Both the position numbers and the translations under genes were made by a program. A DNA stretch of 64,000 bases from Janthinobacterium sp051380735 (GTDB lineage Bacteria > Pseudomonadota > Gammaproteobacteria > Burkholderiales > Burkholderiaceae_D). Numbering within the stretch: the stretch's first letter is position 1; every line of letters begins with the position of its first letter. The stretch lies in NCBI RefSeq assembly GCF_051380735.1, contig NZ_JBNYXQ010000005.1, forward strand, positions 186,001 through 250,000. Reading direction: 5' to 3'. This document shows, one piece after another, positions 17,138 to 25,461 of the stretch. Below the pieces are notes generated by a model. The model was not told the DNA's origin. It saw nothing but the letters and a program-made list of their open reading frames with translations, and ran no database searches.

Positions 17138-18168
17138 GCCGCTCCCCTTGCCATGACAGTGCTGCCATGGCCTGTGTTGTTATAAGTACCTGCCACCGCC
17201 ATGGCCAGCGCGCGTACGATCGCGCGGCGCGCCATGACGATCTTGAACTCGTTGCCGCTCTGCCCTTGCGCCCCTTGCAACAGGCGGTCGGCAAAGGCGC
17301 CGAAACGGGCCGGGTCGGGCGCACCCTGCAACAGTGCCTCCGCCTCGGGCAATCGCCATGGTTTGTGCGCCACGCCACCGAGTACCACCCTGCCTTCGCG
17401 GATCACGCCGTCGTCGCCGATATCGAGCATGGCCGCCACCGATACCAGCGCAAACGCGTACGAGGCGCGTTCGCGCAGTTTCAGGTAAACCGAGTGCGCC
17501 GCAAACTGCTGCGCCGCCGGCAAGGCGATATGCGTGATCAGTTCACCTGGCGCCAGATTGGTGTCGATATGTGGCTGGTCACCGGGCAGGCGGTGAAACT
17601 CGCCGAAAGGAATCTTTCGCTCGCCATTGCCGGAGCCCACATGCACCACAGCGTCGAGCGCGCGCAGCGCCACGCACATGTCGGACGGATGGGTGGCGAT
17701 GCAGGAGTCGCTGGCACCAAGAATGGCGTGCTGGCGCGAGATGCCGCCGATGGCAGGGCAACCGCTGCCCGGCTCGCGCTTGTTGCACGGCACGCCAACG
17801 TCATAGAAATAATGGCAGCGCGTGCGCTGCAGCAGGTTGCCGCCGTTGCTGGCCATATTGCGGATCTGCGGCGAGGCGCCAGCCAGGATGGCGGCGCTCA
17901 GCACTGGATAACGCTCCAGCACCAGAGGGTGATAGGCGGTGGCCGCATTGCGCGCCAGCGCGCCCAGCAGCAGGCCGCCGTCTTCTGCATCGTCGATGGC
18001 GTCCAGCGCCAGACGGTTGATATCGACCAGGCGCTGCGGTAACATGACGCGCTCTTTCATCAGGTCGACCAGGTTGGTGCCGCCAGCGATAAAGCGCGCG
18101 CCTTCAGCCTGGATCTGCGTCAGCGCAGCAGCCTGGTCGAACGGCACCACGAAAGAGAGCGGATTCAT
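17134..18168 (-). CDS. FAD-binding subunit of the PaoABC-like oxidoreductase
   Basis: 344-residue FAD subunit (CO dehydrogenase flavoprotein type). The FAD motif is ARFIAGGTNLVDLMK (~25) and the second is TMASNGGN-like (NMASNGGNLLQ). Cysteines in RTRCHYFYDVGVPCNKREPG and GSGCPAIGG match the extra [4Fe-4S] cluster insertion of E. coli PaoB. The true start is ATG at 18168, overlapping the PaoA-like stop (ATGA), although the frame is open to 18384. It ends overlapping the next subunit by 4 bases. Confidence 0.92.
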   Translation of the reverse strand: MNPLSFVVPFDQAAALTQIQAEGARFIAGGTNLVDLMKERVMLPQRLVDINRLALDAIDDAEDGGLLLGALARNAATAYHPLVLERYPVLSAAILAGASPQIRNMASNGGNLLQRTRCHYFYDVGVPCNKREPGSGCPAIGGISRQHAILGASDSCIATHPSDMCVALRALDAVVHVGSGNGERKIPFGEFHRLPGDQPHIDTNLAPGELITHIALPAAQQFAAHSVYLKLRERASYAFALVSVAAMLDIGDDGVIREGRVVLGGVAHKPWRLPEAEALLQGAPDPARFGAFADRLLQGAQGQSGNEFKIVMARRAIVRALAMAVAGTYNNTGHGSTVMARGAA

Positions 18169-18746
18169 GCGGGCACCATGCCGACCGGCGCATGCGCCTG
18201 GCCTTCCTGTGTTTCGGCAGGCAGTTGCATCACCTCGGCCAGAGCCGCGACGATCTGCGGGTAGGCGCCGCAGCGGCAGATATTGCCGCTCATCAGCTCG
18301 CGTACCTGGGCGCGCGTCTGCGCCTGGCCTTCGGCGATCAGGCCCATGCTGGAACACAGCTGGCCCGGGGTGCAATAGCCGCACTGGAAAGCATCGTGGG
18401 CGATAAAGGCCTGCTGCAGCGGATGCAGCGCGCTGCCTTCGGCCATGCCTTCGACGGTGGTGATCTCGCGCCCTTCCTGCATGACGGCCAGGGTCAGGCA
18501 GGAATTGATGCGCTTGCCGTCAACCAGCACGGTACATGCGCCGCACTGGCCGTGGTCACAGCCCTTCTTGGTGCCGGTCAGGGCCAGGCGGTCGCGCAGC
18601 AGGTCAAGCAGGCTGACCCAGGCTTCCACATGCAACTGTTGTTGCTGGCCGTTGACGCTCAGCTTGAGCGGGTAAAGGGGAACCGGAGGCACCGGCGCCT
18701 GCGCCTGCGCGGAAGAATTCGGTGTTGCGGGTAAATGGGTACTCAT
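18165..18746 (-). CDS. 2Fe-2S subunit of the PaoABC-like oxidoreductase
   Basis: 193-residue electron-transfer subunit. The plant-type ferredoxin domain has the cluster motif GCDHGQCGACTVLVDG (~80-95) with a later NSCLT Cys. The C-terminal helical domain carries the second cluster in CGYCTPGQ and GNICRCGAYP. Unlike E. coli PaoA it has no twin-arginine signal: the N-terminus is a short Pro/Ala-rich stretch (SSAQAQAPVPPVP). The enzyme is therefore probably cytoplasmic. First gene of the operon. Confidence 0.92.
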   Translation of the reverse strand: MSTHLPATPNSSAQAQAPVPPVPLYPLKLSVNGQQQQLHVEAWVSLLDLLRDRLALTGTKKGCDHGQCGACTVLVDGKRINSCLTLAVMQEGREITTVEGMAEGSALHPLQQAFIAHDAFQCGYCTPGQLCSSMGLIAEGQAQTRAQVRELMSGNICRCGAYPQIVAALAEVMQLPAETQEGQAHAPVGMVPA

Positions 18747-18865
18747 GGCAAACCCTTCCAGATGACTCGTGGGGATGCCTGAATATTAAGATTGTAGCGA
18801 GCGATGTTATATGCGGTCTCGCACATATGGGCGAATGAGTAAAATCGCTGCGCCTGCTGGCGGCC

Positions 18866-19432
18866 TCAAGCTTGTGGTGCGGTGCGCCTTTTCCAGTCAA
18901 ACACGGGCAGACTGATGCGCGTTTTCATGGTGCCGTCCCACTCGACCTGGAAACCGGCCTGGCGCAGCGCTTCGGCAATCACCTGGCCCGCCTGCCTGCC
19001 GCGCGCGTCGTCGTCGCCCAGGTCGCCAAAGGCCAGCATCACGCCTTGGCCTTCGACGGCGCGTTCGACGTCCTGCCCGTGATAAAAACAGTAAGCCGTG
19101 TAGTGGCCGTCGGGCGCCTCTGCCACGGCTTCGGCCACGTCGGAATAACCATCGGACTGCGTGTAGCCGGCATTGGCCAGCGCGCAGACGCCCCGCTCGT
19201 GCAAGTCATAAAAGACTTTGTCGAGCCGGTCACAATCGGTCAGCGCTGGCCAGCTGCGCTCGGCCTTTTGCTTCTCGCGCAGCTTAGAGCCGATCAGGGA
19301 GCGCAATTCGTCGACATTGCAGTCGTCATCGACGATATCGTCCATCATCTGTTCGATATCGTCGCGCGTGTAAAAGCCCGACCACACCCACTGGGCTATG
19401 CTGTCGGCAACGTGTTGTTCACTGTCGTTCAA
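18866..19432 (-). CDS. Conserved hypothetical protein (DUF6891-like), TTG start
   Basis: 188-residue acidic soluble protein with EQMMDDIVDD, CDRLDKVFYDLHERGVCALANAGYT, and GWP/FHWEWDGTM-like C-terminal features. It matches my memory of DUF6891 proteins, whose role is unknown. The start is TTG at 19432; its TTGA overlaps the stop codon of the small membrane-protein gene upstream, which supports both genes and coupling. Confidence 0.72.
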   Translation of the reverse strand: MNDSEQHVADSIAQWVWSGFYTRDDIEQMMDDIVDDDCNVDELRSLIGSKLREKQKAERSWPALTDCDRLDKVFYDLHERGVCALANAGYTQSDGYSDVAEAVAEAPDGHYTAYCFYHGQDVERAVEGQGVMLAFGDLGDDDARGRQAGQVIAEALRQAGFQVEWDGTMKTRISLPVFDWKRRTAPQA

Positions 19433-19605
19433 GCATCGCCCCGTTTCACCGGCTTCAAGGCCAGCACATACAGAACTGCAAGCGGCCCCAGCAAGGTCAC
19501 CATGCAGGCCATGGGCGAGGTGATTTTCAAGTTACGGCGCTTGGCGATGAAGAGGCAGGCAAAGGCAGACATCGACCAGATCAGGGCAGGAATATAGGCA
19601 GTCAT
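19429..19605 (-). CDS. Small membrane protein (58 aa)
   Basis: 58 residues: two hydrophobic helices (YIPALIWSMSAFACLFIA and MACMVTLLGPLAVLYVLAL) separated by a basic turn, KRRNLK. GGAG lies 6 bases before the ATG at 19605. The stop overlaps the TTG start of the following gene. Function unknown; the pair probably forms one unit. Confidence 0.65.
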   Translation of the reverse strand: MTAYIPALIWSMSAFACLFIAKRRNLKITSPMACMVTLLGPLAVLYVLALKPVKRGDA

Positions 19606-19738
19606 GGTGCACTCCGCGATAGCGTTCAGGGAAGAGGCATAGTGACATGGACTTGCGAGCGTAGCAATAGAGGTTTGCGCATGGGTGCCGCAACTGACCG
19701 CCAGCAGCGATACATTCAGCCGTTCTTAAGCTTGCCGA

Positions 19739-20179
19739 CTACAAGTGCGGCGTCGATTTGAGATGCTGCTCGACCAGTATTTTGGCGGTCATCAAGGTCA
19801 CGCCTGAGGTAATACGGCCCTGCTCCATGGGCTTCCAATGATTATCTACTCGCCGAAATGACCAGGTATTGATGCCGTGGCCCCTACCACCGTGCTCGAC
19901 CGCCACGATGGCGTCGTTACCGCTGACAGCGCCAAGCACGAAACGCATTGACGGCCTGCCAGGGTCCAGCACGCAGCTATCATTGTAATCGCCCCCCTGA
20001 TCGGCCAGTCCCGTGTGCTCGACCAGATAAGCGCTGACCTCGGCAGGCAAACCTGCCAGCGTATTGACCCTGCTCCAAGCGGGCGGGCTATCGGATGCCT
20101 CAGGTGGCGCGGCAAACGCCGTGTTTGCCAACAGCAAGCCACCTACACCCCACGTCACTAGCCGATGCCATGTTGCCAT
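19739..20179 (-). CDS. Hypothetical exported protein
   Basis: 146 residues with signal peptide MATWHRLVTWGVGGLLLANTAFA and then a small globular domain (~120 residues) with one Cys in NDSCVLDPG. No recognised family. It is followed downstream by pyruvate kinase on the same strand, about 145 bases away including an unassigned spacer. Confidence 0.6.
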   Translation of the reverse strand: MATWHRLVTWGVGGLLLANTAFAAPPEASDSPPAWSRVNTLAGLPAEVSAYLVEHTGLADQGGDYNDSCVLDPGRPSMRFVLGAVSGNDAIVAVEHGGRGHGINTWSFRRVDNHWKPMEQGRITSGVTLMTAKILVEQHLKSTPHL

Positions 20180-20323
20180 GCTTTGCTCCCGAAATAACTA
20201 CCAGCTGCCGATGGTATCAGAAGCGTTCGCGCGTTCAAGCGAAGATGCATCTGGTAACACATGGGCCGTACGGGCGCGGCCGGCCGGGTTCCAACTTGCC
20301 TGGTCCCGGCCAGCCATGGGCGA

Positions 20324-21784
20324 TCAGTGCTGGCCGATTCTGGTGATCTTCAGCGAGTTGGTGCCGCCCACCTTACCCATCGGTTCGCCCCAGGTGACCA
20401 CCACGGTGTCGCCTTTCGATACCACCTTGTGCTCGACCAGCAGCTCTTCCGCCTGTTTCAGGACCTTGTCGCGGTCGGTGCCCGATTCCAGGCTGATGGT
20501 GCTGACGTTGCGGTACAGCGCCAGCTTGCGTTGCGTGGCCACGCTCGGGGTCAGCGCCACGATCGGGATATCGATATTGCAGCGGCTCATCCACAGCGCG
20601 GTCGAACCCGATTCGGTCAGGGTGGCAATTGCCTTGACGCGCAGGTGATAGGCGGTAAACAAGGCGCCGTAGGCGATCGACTGGTCGATGCGGGTAAAGG
20701 TGGCGTTCAAAAAGTCGGCGTCGAGCTTGACGGTGTCCCATTTTTCCGCGTCGAGGCAGATGGCGGCCATCGCTTCCACGGTTTCGATCGGGTAGCGGCC
20801 CGAGGCCGTTTCGGCCGAGGTCATCACGGCGTCGGTGCCGTCGAGCACGGCGTTGGCCACGTCGGACACTTCGGCGCGCGTCGGCACGGCGTTGACGATC
20901 ATCGATTCCATCATCTGGGTGGCGGTAATGGCCAGTTTGTTCGAGGCGCGCGCCATCCTGATCATGCGTTTTTGCAAAGCCGGCACGGCCGCATTGCCCA
21001 CTTCTACCGCCAGGTCGCCGCGCGCCACCATAATGCCGTCGGAGGCGTCGAGGATTTCCTGCAGCGCAGGAATCGCTTCGGCACGTTCGATCTTGGCGAT
21101 CATCATCGGCTTGTGGTCCCACGCTTCGCCGGCAATATTGGCCAGCTGGCGCGCCATGACCATGTCAGTGGCGTTTTTCGGGAACGATACGGCCACGTAG
21201 TCAGCCTGGAAACTCATGGCGGTCTTGACGTCTTCCATGTCTTTCGCCGTCAGCGCCGGTGCGGACAAACCACCGCCCTGGCGGTTGATGCCCTTGTTGT
21301 TCGACAGTTCGCCGCCGATTTTCACGGTGGTGTGTATCTCGCTGCCCACCACTTTGTCGACCGTCAGCACGATCAGGCCGTCATTTAGCAGCAGCACGTC
21401 GGCGGTGCGCAGGTCGCGCGGCAGCTCCTTGTAGTCGAGACCGCAGCGTTCCTGGTTGCCCAGTTCGCCGTTTTCGCCCCATTTTGAGTCCAGCACGAAT
21501 TTGGCGCCGTTTTCCAGGAATATCTTGCCTTCTTCAAACTTGCCTACGCGAATTTTCGGGCCTTGCAAGTCGGCCATGATGGCCACTTCGCGGCCACATA
21601 TCGCTGCCGCTTCACGCACCATGCGCGCGCGGTCGATGTGGTCCTGCGCCTTGCCGTGCGAAAAGTTCAGGCGCACCACGTCGACGCCGGCCCTGAACAT
21701 CCGTACCAGGGTGTCGATGTCATTCGAGGCAGGGCCGATGGTGGCGACGATCTTGGTCGCGCGTTGCTGGATTTGCAGAGTCAT
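20324..21784 (-). CDS. pyk: Pyruvate kinase
   Basis: Cytoplasmic glycolytic enzyme converting phosphoenolpyruvate and ADP to pyruvate and ATP. 486 residues, with an N-terminal barrel (TKIVATIGPAS, VVRLNFSHG), the catalytic Lys/metal motif IAKIERAEAIP with the following GIMVARGDLAVEVG, and a C-terminal allosteric domain ending ITRIGQH. The start MTLQIQQRATKI is normal. It lies 120 bases downstream of ppc on the same strand, so the two enzymes that compete for phosphoenolpyruvate are neighbours. Confidence 0.97.
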   Translation of the reverse strand: MTLQIQQRATKIVATIGPASNDIDTLVRMFRAGVDVVRLNFSHGKAQDHIDRARMVREAAAICGREVAIMADLQGPKIRVGKFEEGKIFLENGAKFVLDSKWGENGELGNQERCGLDYKELPRDLRTADVLLLNDGLIVLTVDKVVGSEIHTTVKIGGELSNNKGINRQGGGLSAPALTAKDMEDVKTAMSFQADYVAVSFPKNATDMVMARQLANIAGEAWDHKPMMIAKIERAEAIPALQEILDASDGIMVARGDLAVEVGNAAVPALQKRMIRMARASNKLAITATQMMESMIVNAVPTRAEVSDVANAVLDGTDAVMTSAETASGRYPIETVEAMAAICLDAEKWDTVKLDADFLNATFTRIDQSIAYGALFTAYHLRVKAIATLTESGSTALWMSRCNIDIPIVALTPSVATQRKLALYRNVSTISLESGTDRDKVLKQAEELLVEHKVVSKGDTVVVTWGEPMGKVGGTNSLKITRIGQH

Positions 21785-21847
21785 TGTATGTTCTTTCTAT
21801 AAAAGGTCGTTGCCGGCTGGACCTTATGAGTTGCCGGCTGAACTGCT

Positions 21848-21874
21848 GGGGTCAGACCCGACGGGTCTGACCCC
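21848..21874. repeat. 27-bp perfect palindrome, REP-like
   Basis: GGGGTCAGACCC, a 3-base loop GAC, then GGGTCTGACCCC: 12 perfect base pairs between the ppc stop and the pyk start. It has no U-tract. Short GGGGTCAGACCC-type palindromes are, to my knowledge, abundant dispersed elements in this group of bacteria. It could act as an mRNA stabiliser or attenuator between the two genes. Confidence 0.7.
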
Positions 21875-21905
21875 GGATTTCTGCTGCGGGCTACAGGACT
21901 AACCG

Positions 21906-24707
21906 TTAACCGCTGTTGCGCAAACCAGCCGCAATACCGTTGATCGACAAATGAATGCCGGTACGGGCCGCCGCGTCCTGCTTGCCTTCGCGGAAGCGTT
22001 TCAGCAATTCCACCTGCACGTGATTGAGCGGGTCGATATACGGGAAGCGATGGCGGATGGAACGCTGCAGCAGCGGGTTGGCTTGTTGCAATTCTTCCTG
22101 GCCTGTAATCAGCTTCAGCGCGTCCAGGGTGGCCGCATATTCGGCGCGGATGCGCGTGAAAATGGCGGTGCGCAAGGCTTCGTCCTTGACCAGCTCGGCA
22201 TACCTGCCGGCAATTGCGATATCGCTCTTGGCCAGCACCATGTCCATGTTCGACAGCAAGGAGGTAAAGAACGGCCAGTCCTGGTACATGCCGCGCAGCA
22301 ACTCCGCGCCCGTTTCCGGATGCGCCTTCATGTACGCTTGCACGGCCGAACCGAAACCGAACCAGCCAGGCAGCATCAAGCGGCATTGCGCCCAGCTCAA
22401 GACCCACGGAATCGCGCGCAGGTCTTCGATCGAGGTCGATTTCTTGCGCGAAGCCGGGCGGCTGCCGATATTCAGGGCGGCAATCTCGGCAATCACGGTC
22501 GACTCCCAGAAGTATTGTTCAAAACCTTCGGTGCCGTAGACCAGCTCGCGGTAAGCGTTCAGTGCCGTGCCGGACAATTCTTCCATCGCGGCCAGATGGC
22601 CCGCACCGGCCGAGGCCTTGGGCTGCAACTGTGCTTGCGGCAGCAAGGTCGATTGAATGGTTGCCGCCACCAGCACTTCCAGGTTGCGGCGCCCGACTTC
22701 CGGGTTCGCATATTTGGCGGTAATGACTTCACCCTGCTCCGTCAGACGGATCTGGCCTTGCACGGCGCCGGCCGGCTGGGCCAGGATGGCTTCATAGCTG
22801 GGGCCGCCGCCGCGGCCAACCGAACCGCCGCGGCCATGGAACAGGCGCAGCTTGACCTGGTGTTCCCTGAACACGTTCACCAGTTCGATCTCGGCCTTGT
22901 ACAGCTCCCAGCCCGAGGTCAGGAAACCGCCGTCCTTGTTGCTGTCCGAATAGCCGAGCATGACTTCCTGCTGGCGGCCACGCGAGGCCAGCAGGCCGCT
23001 GTAGAACGGCAGGCCGAACACGCGCGACATAATGGCCGGGCCGGCGCGCAAGTCGTCGATGGTTTCAAACAGCGGGATAATATTGACGTCCACTTCCAGC
23101 TTGTCCTGTCGCAGCAAGCCCACTTCTTTCAGCAGCAGCGCCACTTCCAGCAGGTCCGAGACGCTGGCCGCCTTCGAGATGATGCAGTTCGGTACCGATT
23201 CCCGGCCGTATCTGGCATGCGCCTCGCGCACCGCACGGAAGATGTCGAGTTCGCCCGTAGTTTCTTCCGAGTATTGCGTATACGGCGACATCAGCAGGCG
23301 CGGCGAGGCCAGTTCCTTGAGCAGCAAGGCGATACGCGCTTCTTCGTCCAGCTCCAGGTAGACCAGGCCAGGCTGTACGCCGGCAAACAGTTCGCCCACC
23401 ACGCGCTCGTGTACGTCGGAATTCTGGCGCAGGTCCAGCGGCGCCAGCGAGAAGCCGAACACCTTGACGGCGCGGCGCAGCTGGCGCAAGCGGCCACGGG
23501 CCAGCGCGCGCAAGCCGTTGGCCACCAGCGATTGATGCACCACATCCAGGTCGGCCAGCAGTTCGCCGGCCGAGGCGTACGGCTGTACGCCGTCAAGCTG
23601 CCTGCCCTTGCCGCAAAGAACAAAACGCGCCGCTTCCACCCGCGCCACCACGCCGTGCAGGGCGCGTCGGTAGGGCTCGTCGGCATGGTGCGGCGAGGTG
23701 TCGGCCGAGCGCTCGGCCAGATCGGCCAGCTCAACGCTGCAGCCATTGAGTTTTTGCGCCAGCGACAGTTGCGAAGCCAGTTTGCGCAATTCTTCCAGGT
23801 AAAAACCGAAGACCTTGCCGGCCTGCTGCTGCAAGGTGCTGCGCAGGATATCGGCCGTCACGAAAGGGTTGCCGTCGCGGTCGCCGCCGATCCAGCTGCC
23901 GACCTTCATAAAGTTCGGCAGTTCCACGTCTTCCCAGCGCGCATCGCGCTGAGCCAGCATGGTTTCGAGCGAAGAATACAGCTGCGGCAGTTCGCGCAAA
24001 ATCGTATGGTCGTAGAACGACAGGCCGTTTTCCACCTCGTCCATCACCGACAGCTTGGTGGTGCGCAGCAAGCGCGTCTGCCACAGGGTGACGATGCCGC
24101 GCCCCAGCGCATCTTCGTTCTGCCCGGCTTCCTCGGGCGTCATCTGCATGCGGTCGCGTTCATTGAGCAGGCGCGCAATGGCCATCTGGCAATTCTGGAT
24201 GCTCTTGCGCTGCACTTCTGTCGGGTGCGCCGTGAATACGGGACTGACAAAAGCATCTTCAAAAAAGGTTTCCAGCGCATCGGCCTTGCCGGCGTCAAAC
24301 ACATTGCCGATGGCATGGCGCAAGCTGCCCTGGCGAGGCGGCGAACCGGCGATCAGGTGGGCGCGCGTGCGGCGGATATGGTGCTGGTCTTCGGCAATAT
24401 TGGCCAGCAGCGAGAAATAGCTGAAGGCGCGTATCAGTTGCGTAGTTTCTTCCTGCGACATGGTTTCGAGCGCGTCGGACAATTGCGCGCGTGCCGCTTC
24501 GTCATTATCGCGGCGGAAACGGATCGCCAGCTGGCGCACGTTTTCGATGCCGTCGAAGGCGGCGTCGCCGAGTTGGCTGCGGATGGCGTCGCCCAGCAGG
24601 CGACCCAGCTGGCGGATATCACTGCTGAGCAGTTCGTCTTTTACTTCATTCATTTGCATGGTAGTCATTCCCGGGGCAGCCGCAAGCGGACCGCACTGAT
24701 TGCGCAT
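21906..24707 (-). CDS. ppc: Phosphoenolpyruvate carboxylase
   Basis: Anaplerotic enzyme forming oxaloacetate from phosphoenolpyruvate and bicarbonate. Motifs: TAHPTEVQRKS (catalytic His), GGDRDGNPFVT, GYSDSNKDGG, FHGRGGSVGRGGGPSY, NIGSRPASRK, and the C-terminal RNSG tetrapeptide (RNTG in E. coli). ATG 24707 is preceded by GGAG at 6 bases. ATGs at 24668 and 24653 would also fit; the E. coli enzyme aligns best from MNEVKDELL at 24653. About 915-933 residues is normal. Confidence 0.97.
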   Translation of the reverse strand: MRNQCGPLAAAPGMTTMQMNEVKDELLSSDIRQLGRLLGDAIRSQLGDAAFDGIENVRQLAIRFRRDNDEAARAQLSDALETMSQEETTQLIRAFSYFSLLANIAEDQHHIRRTRAHLIAGSPPRQGSLRHAIGNVFDAGKADALETFFEDAFVSPVFTAHPTEVQRKSIQNCQMAIARLLNERDRMQMTPEEAGQNEDALGRGIVTLWQTRLLRTTKLSVMDEVENGLSFYDHTILRELPQLYSSLETMLAQRDARWEDVELPNFMKVGSWIGGDRDGNPFVTADILRSTLQQQAGKVFGFYLEELRKLASQLSLAQKLNGCSVELADLAERSADTSPHHADEPYRRALHGVVARVEAARFVLCGKGRQLDGVQPYASAGELLADLDVVHQSLVANGLRALARGRLRQLRRAVKVFGFSLAPLDLRQNSDVHERVVGELFAGVQPGLVYLELDEEARIALLLKELASPRLLMSPYTQYSEETTGELDIFRAVREAHARYGRESVPNCIISKAASVSDLLEVALLLKEVGLLRQDKLEVDVNIIPLFETIDDLRAGPAIMSRVFGLPFYSGLLASRGRQQEVMLGYSDSNKDGGFLTSGWELYKAEIELVNVFREHQVKLRLFHGRGGSVGRGGGPSYEAILAQPAGAVQGQIRLTEQGEVITAKYANPEVGRRNLEVLVAATIQSTLLPQAQLQPKASAGAGHLAAMEELSGTALNAYRELVYGTEGFEQYFWESTVIAEIAALNIGSRPASRKKSTSIEDLRAIPWVLSWAQCRLMLPGWFGFGSAVQAYMKAHPETGAELLRGMYQDWPFFTSLLSNMDMVLAKSDIAIAGRYAELVKDEALRTAIFTRIRAEYAATLDALKLITGQEELQQANPLLQRSIRHRFPYIDPLNHVQVELLKRFREGKQDAAARTGIHLSINGIAAGLRNSG

Positions 24708-24957
24708 ATGCATCTCCGTCAAGGAAAACGCATTCTTCAATTTGTAGTAAATTTACTTCAATGCCCTTGCATCTCCTTCATTATGCACCCTCTTTCCATG
24801 CAAAAAGGGGGTTACAGGGCTTGTTGCCTGCTTGCTCGTGGGTGATTGCTCCAACAATATGAAAATTTACTACGCATTAAGGTGAAATGCAATCTGCTTT
24901 TCATCCGCAGGCCATGAAAACGACGTTCTTTTGCTGTATGCTGGCGCCAGAAACAAG

Positions 24958-24972
24958 GATGTATTCCACATC
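24958..24972. promoter_or_regulatory. Candidate NsrR operator upstream of nsrR
   Basis: GATGTATTCCACATC is a 5-bp-arm dyad within AAGGATGTATTCCACATCTTT. It resembles the outer parts of the enterobacterial NsrR box (AAGATGYATTT half-site) but with a shorter spacing. It sits 20 bases before the nsrR start, so autorepression is plausible. Confidence 0.35.
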
Positions 24973-24991
24973 TTTGACAACCTGGCCTGCC

Positions 24992-25453
24992 ATGCGACTG
25001 ACCGCCTATACCGACTACACCCTGCGCACCCTGATGTACCTGGGCGCCAACCGCGACCGGCTGGTCACCATCCAGGATATTGCCGACCTGCATTTGATTT
25101 CAAAAAACCATCTGATGAAAGTGGTGCATCAACTGGGCCTGTCCGGCATCGTGGAAACTGTGCGTGGCCGCAACGGCGGGCTGCGCCTGGCGCGCGCGCC
25201 GGGAGAGATCAATATCGGCAAGGTGGTGCGCGAGACGGAAAGTGATTTCTTTATGGCGGAATGTTTTAACAAGGACAACAACACTTGTCCCTTGACGCCG
25301 GGTTGCAAATTGAAGTCGGCGCTGGGCCAGGCCACCGGTGCCTTCCTGGCCGTGCTCGACAAGGTGACGCTGGAAACGATCCTGGCGTCCGCGCCGGCCG
25401 CGCTGGCGGACGTGGACCTGGCGAACGTGATTCCCCTGAAGCTTGAAAACTGA
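24992..25453 (+). CDS. nsrR: Rrf2-family nitric-oxide-sensing repressor NsrR
   Basis: 153-residue [2Fe-2S]/[4Fe-4S] repressor that derepresses nitrosative-stress genes when NO destroys its cluster. Winged helix-turn-helix MRLTAYTDYTLRTLMYLG with SKNHLMKVVHQL and RGRNGGLRLA (~1-70), then the ligand cysteines C91, C99 and C105 (CFNKDNNTC, PLTPGC). ATG 24992 is chosen because MRLTAYTDY is the invariant family N-terminus; the frame is open to 24887. Its expected target hmp lies 4.3 kb away in this window. Confidence 0.93.
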   Translation: MRLTAYTDYTLRTLMYLGANRDRLVTIQDIADLHLISKNHLMKVVHQLGLSGIVETVRGRNGGLRLARAPGEINIGKVVRETESDFFMAECFNKDNNTCPLTPGCKLKSALGQATGAFLAVLDKVTLETILASAPAALADVDLANVIPLKLEN

Positions 25454-25461
25454 CAGCGGTC

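Noticed and set aside
21951..24845. 964-codon open frame on the plus strand
   Set aside because: It is antisense to ppc, whose family motifs are complete. Such frames are common on the reverse of GC-rich genes. Its translation is rich in Arg, His and Gln without domains.
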